A DNA stretch of 64,000 nt. It comes from Macquaria australasica (taxonomy: Eukaryota; Chordata; Actinopteri; Centrarchiformes; Percichthyidae). Shown here one piece after another: positions 62,453 to 64,000 of the stretch. Location of the stretch: positions 536,001 through 600,000 of the forward strand of contig SEMN01000032.1 of NCBI GenBank assembly GCA_005408345.1, read 5' to 3'. Numbering within the stretch: position 1 is the stretch's first letter; every line of letters begins with the position of its first letter. The translations under genes and the position numbers were made by a program. The notes under the pieces were generated by a model, which ran no database searches, had not been told where the DNA came from, and worked only from the letters and a program-made list of their open reading frames with translations.

Positions 62453-64000
62453 AAATGTTAGCTTTAACGTTTCTTTAGACTGCTACATTTCATTAGGGTT
62501 ACACGTGTCTCATTTTCCCTGCAGGATGGGGCAGACAGCCTGTGCAGTCGTCTGCCTCAGTGGTAATTCACATAGGTCACAACGTACAACAGTGATCACT
62601 ATGAATGATGCAGTAATGCAGCAGCTCTTGCTACAGGCTCCACTTTGTCCCAATAACAAAAAGTCAGAGTGAGGTGTCTGACAGGTCATTCTGTTACCAC
62701 TCCACTGTTATTCCAAAGCAGCAGCATACATCACACTCTAAAAATCCTATACCTTTATCAGCTCTTTTTCCATGGTCGAGGTACCCCACCCTCGACCCCT
62801 CTCCAAAAGCAGCCTGCAGCCCCCGTGGTGTTAATTATAAGACTTTTTCCCTTGGAGCCTGGGTGGGACGTGAAAGTGCATTAATCTTGATTCTTCACTT
62901 CAGTCTAAAGCATCGTTTGAAGAGACTCCTGCGGTAAGCCCCAAAGGCGAGGTGACTCGGTACCAGGAGAAAAGGTAGAAGGAAGGGAAAAGAAAGAGTC
63001 ACAGCTCATTCTGCGCTCACACCGGGAATGCCGACCACCTCGGAAGGCAAGTCGATCATTTACCCAATACCACTTATATTCTCAGTATGTTAATCTGGAT
63101 GAATACGAGGAGTCAAACAGGACACGCCAAGTGACCGTCTTCCACCTGTGCTGTTAACTGATGCAGCATGAAGGTGACTGTCACCCTATAAGCTGAACTG
63201 AACAGAGCTGAGCAACGGCTGAAGGACTGTGACGCGTTTACGTCAACGAGTTTACATTCAGCCCCATTTCACCGCACACTTTAGCCCATCATGGGCATGC
63301 ACAGAGGTCAATGCTGCACTTGGCAGTGACACCACAACCACAAACCATAGTGGATGCACATTTACCATTATCTATATACATTTATGATAATTTTTAATAA
63401 TGTAGAATATGACACTGTTTCATGATGTGTAAAAATAGTTTGTTACCCATTTTATAGCAATAAGCCTTTGCTGCCTGATGCACAATTGCTGATACCCTAC
63501 TGCGTCTCTACACCTTGTTGTTGCCAATGACACAGACTGTAAAATGGAGGGATGGAAATTGCACAGACAATTGGGTAATTGCTTAAAAATACACCACAGA
63601 CTGGAGACAGCAATGAAAAAGGCCATAAGTGATAAACAGTGGCCTGAATATACATGGCAATTTTAAGTACTGTCCAACCAGAGCAAATGAGAGTAAAATG
63701 ATCATTTCTAACTGACTGACAGGTTGATTATTCACTAATTTGCCACTAATCAGCTGCATGCGTCACAATTAAACAATCAATTCTGATGTTTTTGTTGAAA
63801 GAAAAAAAAAACCTCTTTCTATCAAGTGCGTTTCTGCAGCCTAATATCTGTGCACTTGATTTGGAATGACTTGTTCCGCATGTTTGATCATGGTCCTCCT
63901 TATATCATTAGTTAATCTACTTCTACAGTAAAAAACAAAACAAAAAAAAAAAGCAGTGGAGCAGATAGTTAGCATGCAGGGACGTGCACGTTTAAGCTCC

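Larger units (their letters stand above)
53931..64000. other. Non-coding stretch, G-rich blocks and eroded repeats
   Basis: No gene recognised to the end of the window. It contains a 21-bp direct duplication (54666-54707), an AAT run (54880-54896), an eroded repeat (55368-55510), a TG run (56112-56136), a G-rich block (56417-56467) and a GGGA tract (59640-59747). It also has a poly-C tract (61715-61734) and a repeat fragment (62306-62452). Open frames are short and carry no recognisable domain. Confidence 0.6.

Noticed and set aside
62881..62936. Possible micro-exon between a CAG and GTAAGC near 62908-62936
   Set aside because: Only about 28 bases, with no support for a flanking exon; such signal pairs are frequent by chance.

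Overview
This window is vertebrate nuclear DNA, most likely from a ray-finned (teleost, probably perciform-type) fish. It is AT-rich and full of dinucleotide microsatellites. Its recognisable repeats are families that crowd teleost genomes: an L2-clade LINE with a GAATT tail, a Rex1/Babar-type LINE, and several short non-autonomous DNA transposons. I found no bacterial-style operon, no CRISPR array, no tRNA or rRNA gene, and no convincing host protein-coding exon. I recognise no host gene. One short exon-like block near 36.04-36.14 kb is reported only as a weak candidate.

Layout. 1-2325: 3' half of an L2-type LINE on the plus strand, broken by frameshifts and stops, with its complete 3' UTR and tail. 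2326-17309: unique-looking non-coding DNA with microsatellites, a perfect 17-bp hairpin (2612-2648) and an AT-rich palindromic block. 17310-17865: non-autonomous DNA transposon with degenerate terminal inverted repeats. 17969-18030: relic of a second small element. 22410-24034: 5'-truncated Rex1-type LINE whose reverse-transcriptase frame crosses an internal deletion. It is followed within 1.1 kb by two MITE-like inverted-repeat elements (24288-24540 and 24914-25117), which makes this the densest mobile-DNA cluster of the window. 29122-29590: another dispersed fish repeat. 35548-35725, 45921-46045, 47478-47530, 53600-53930, 55368-55510 and 62306-62452: eroded repeat fragments. 38359-38924: element with degenerate inverted ends and flanking TTA duplications, resembling PIF/Harbinger. 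41198-41263: an isolated copy of the L2 3' tail. 56.4 and 59.6 kb: a G-quadruplex-prone block and a (GGGA)n purine tract.

Interpretation. The only coding capacity seen is decayed retrotransposon ORF. The remaining open frames (the longest non-repeat one is 161 codons) are about what chance gives in 64 kb of this composition. So long a gene-free and fairly repeat-poor interval fits a very large intron or a gene desert, which in fish often flanks developmental or neural genes. Several non-repetitive segments with homeodomain-type TAATTA cores are flagged as low-confidence candidate conserved non-coding elements. That reading is inference and depends on cross-species alignment. I did not find a convincing new biological system here.
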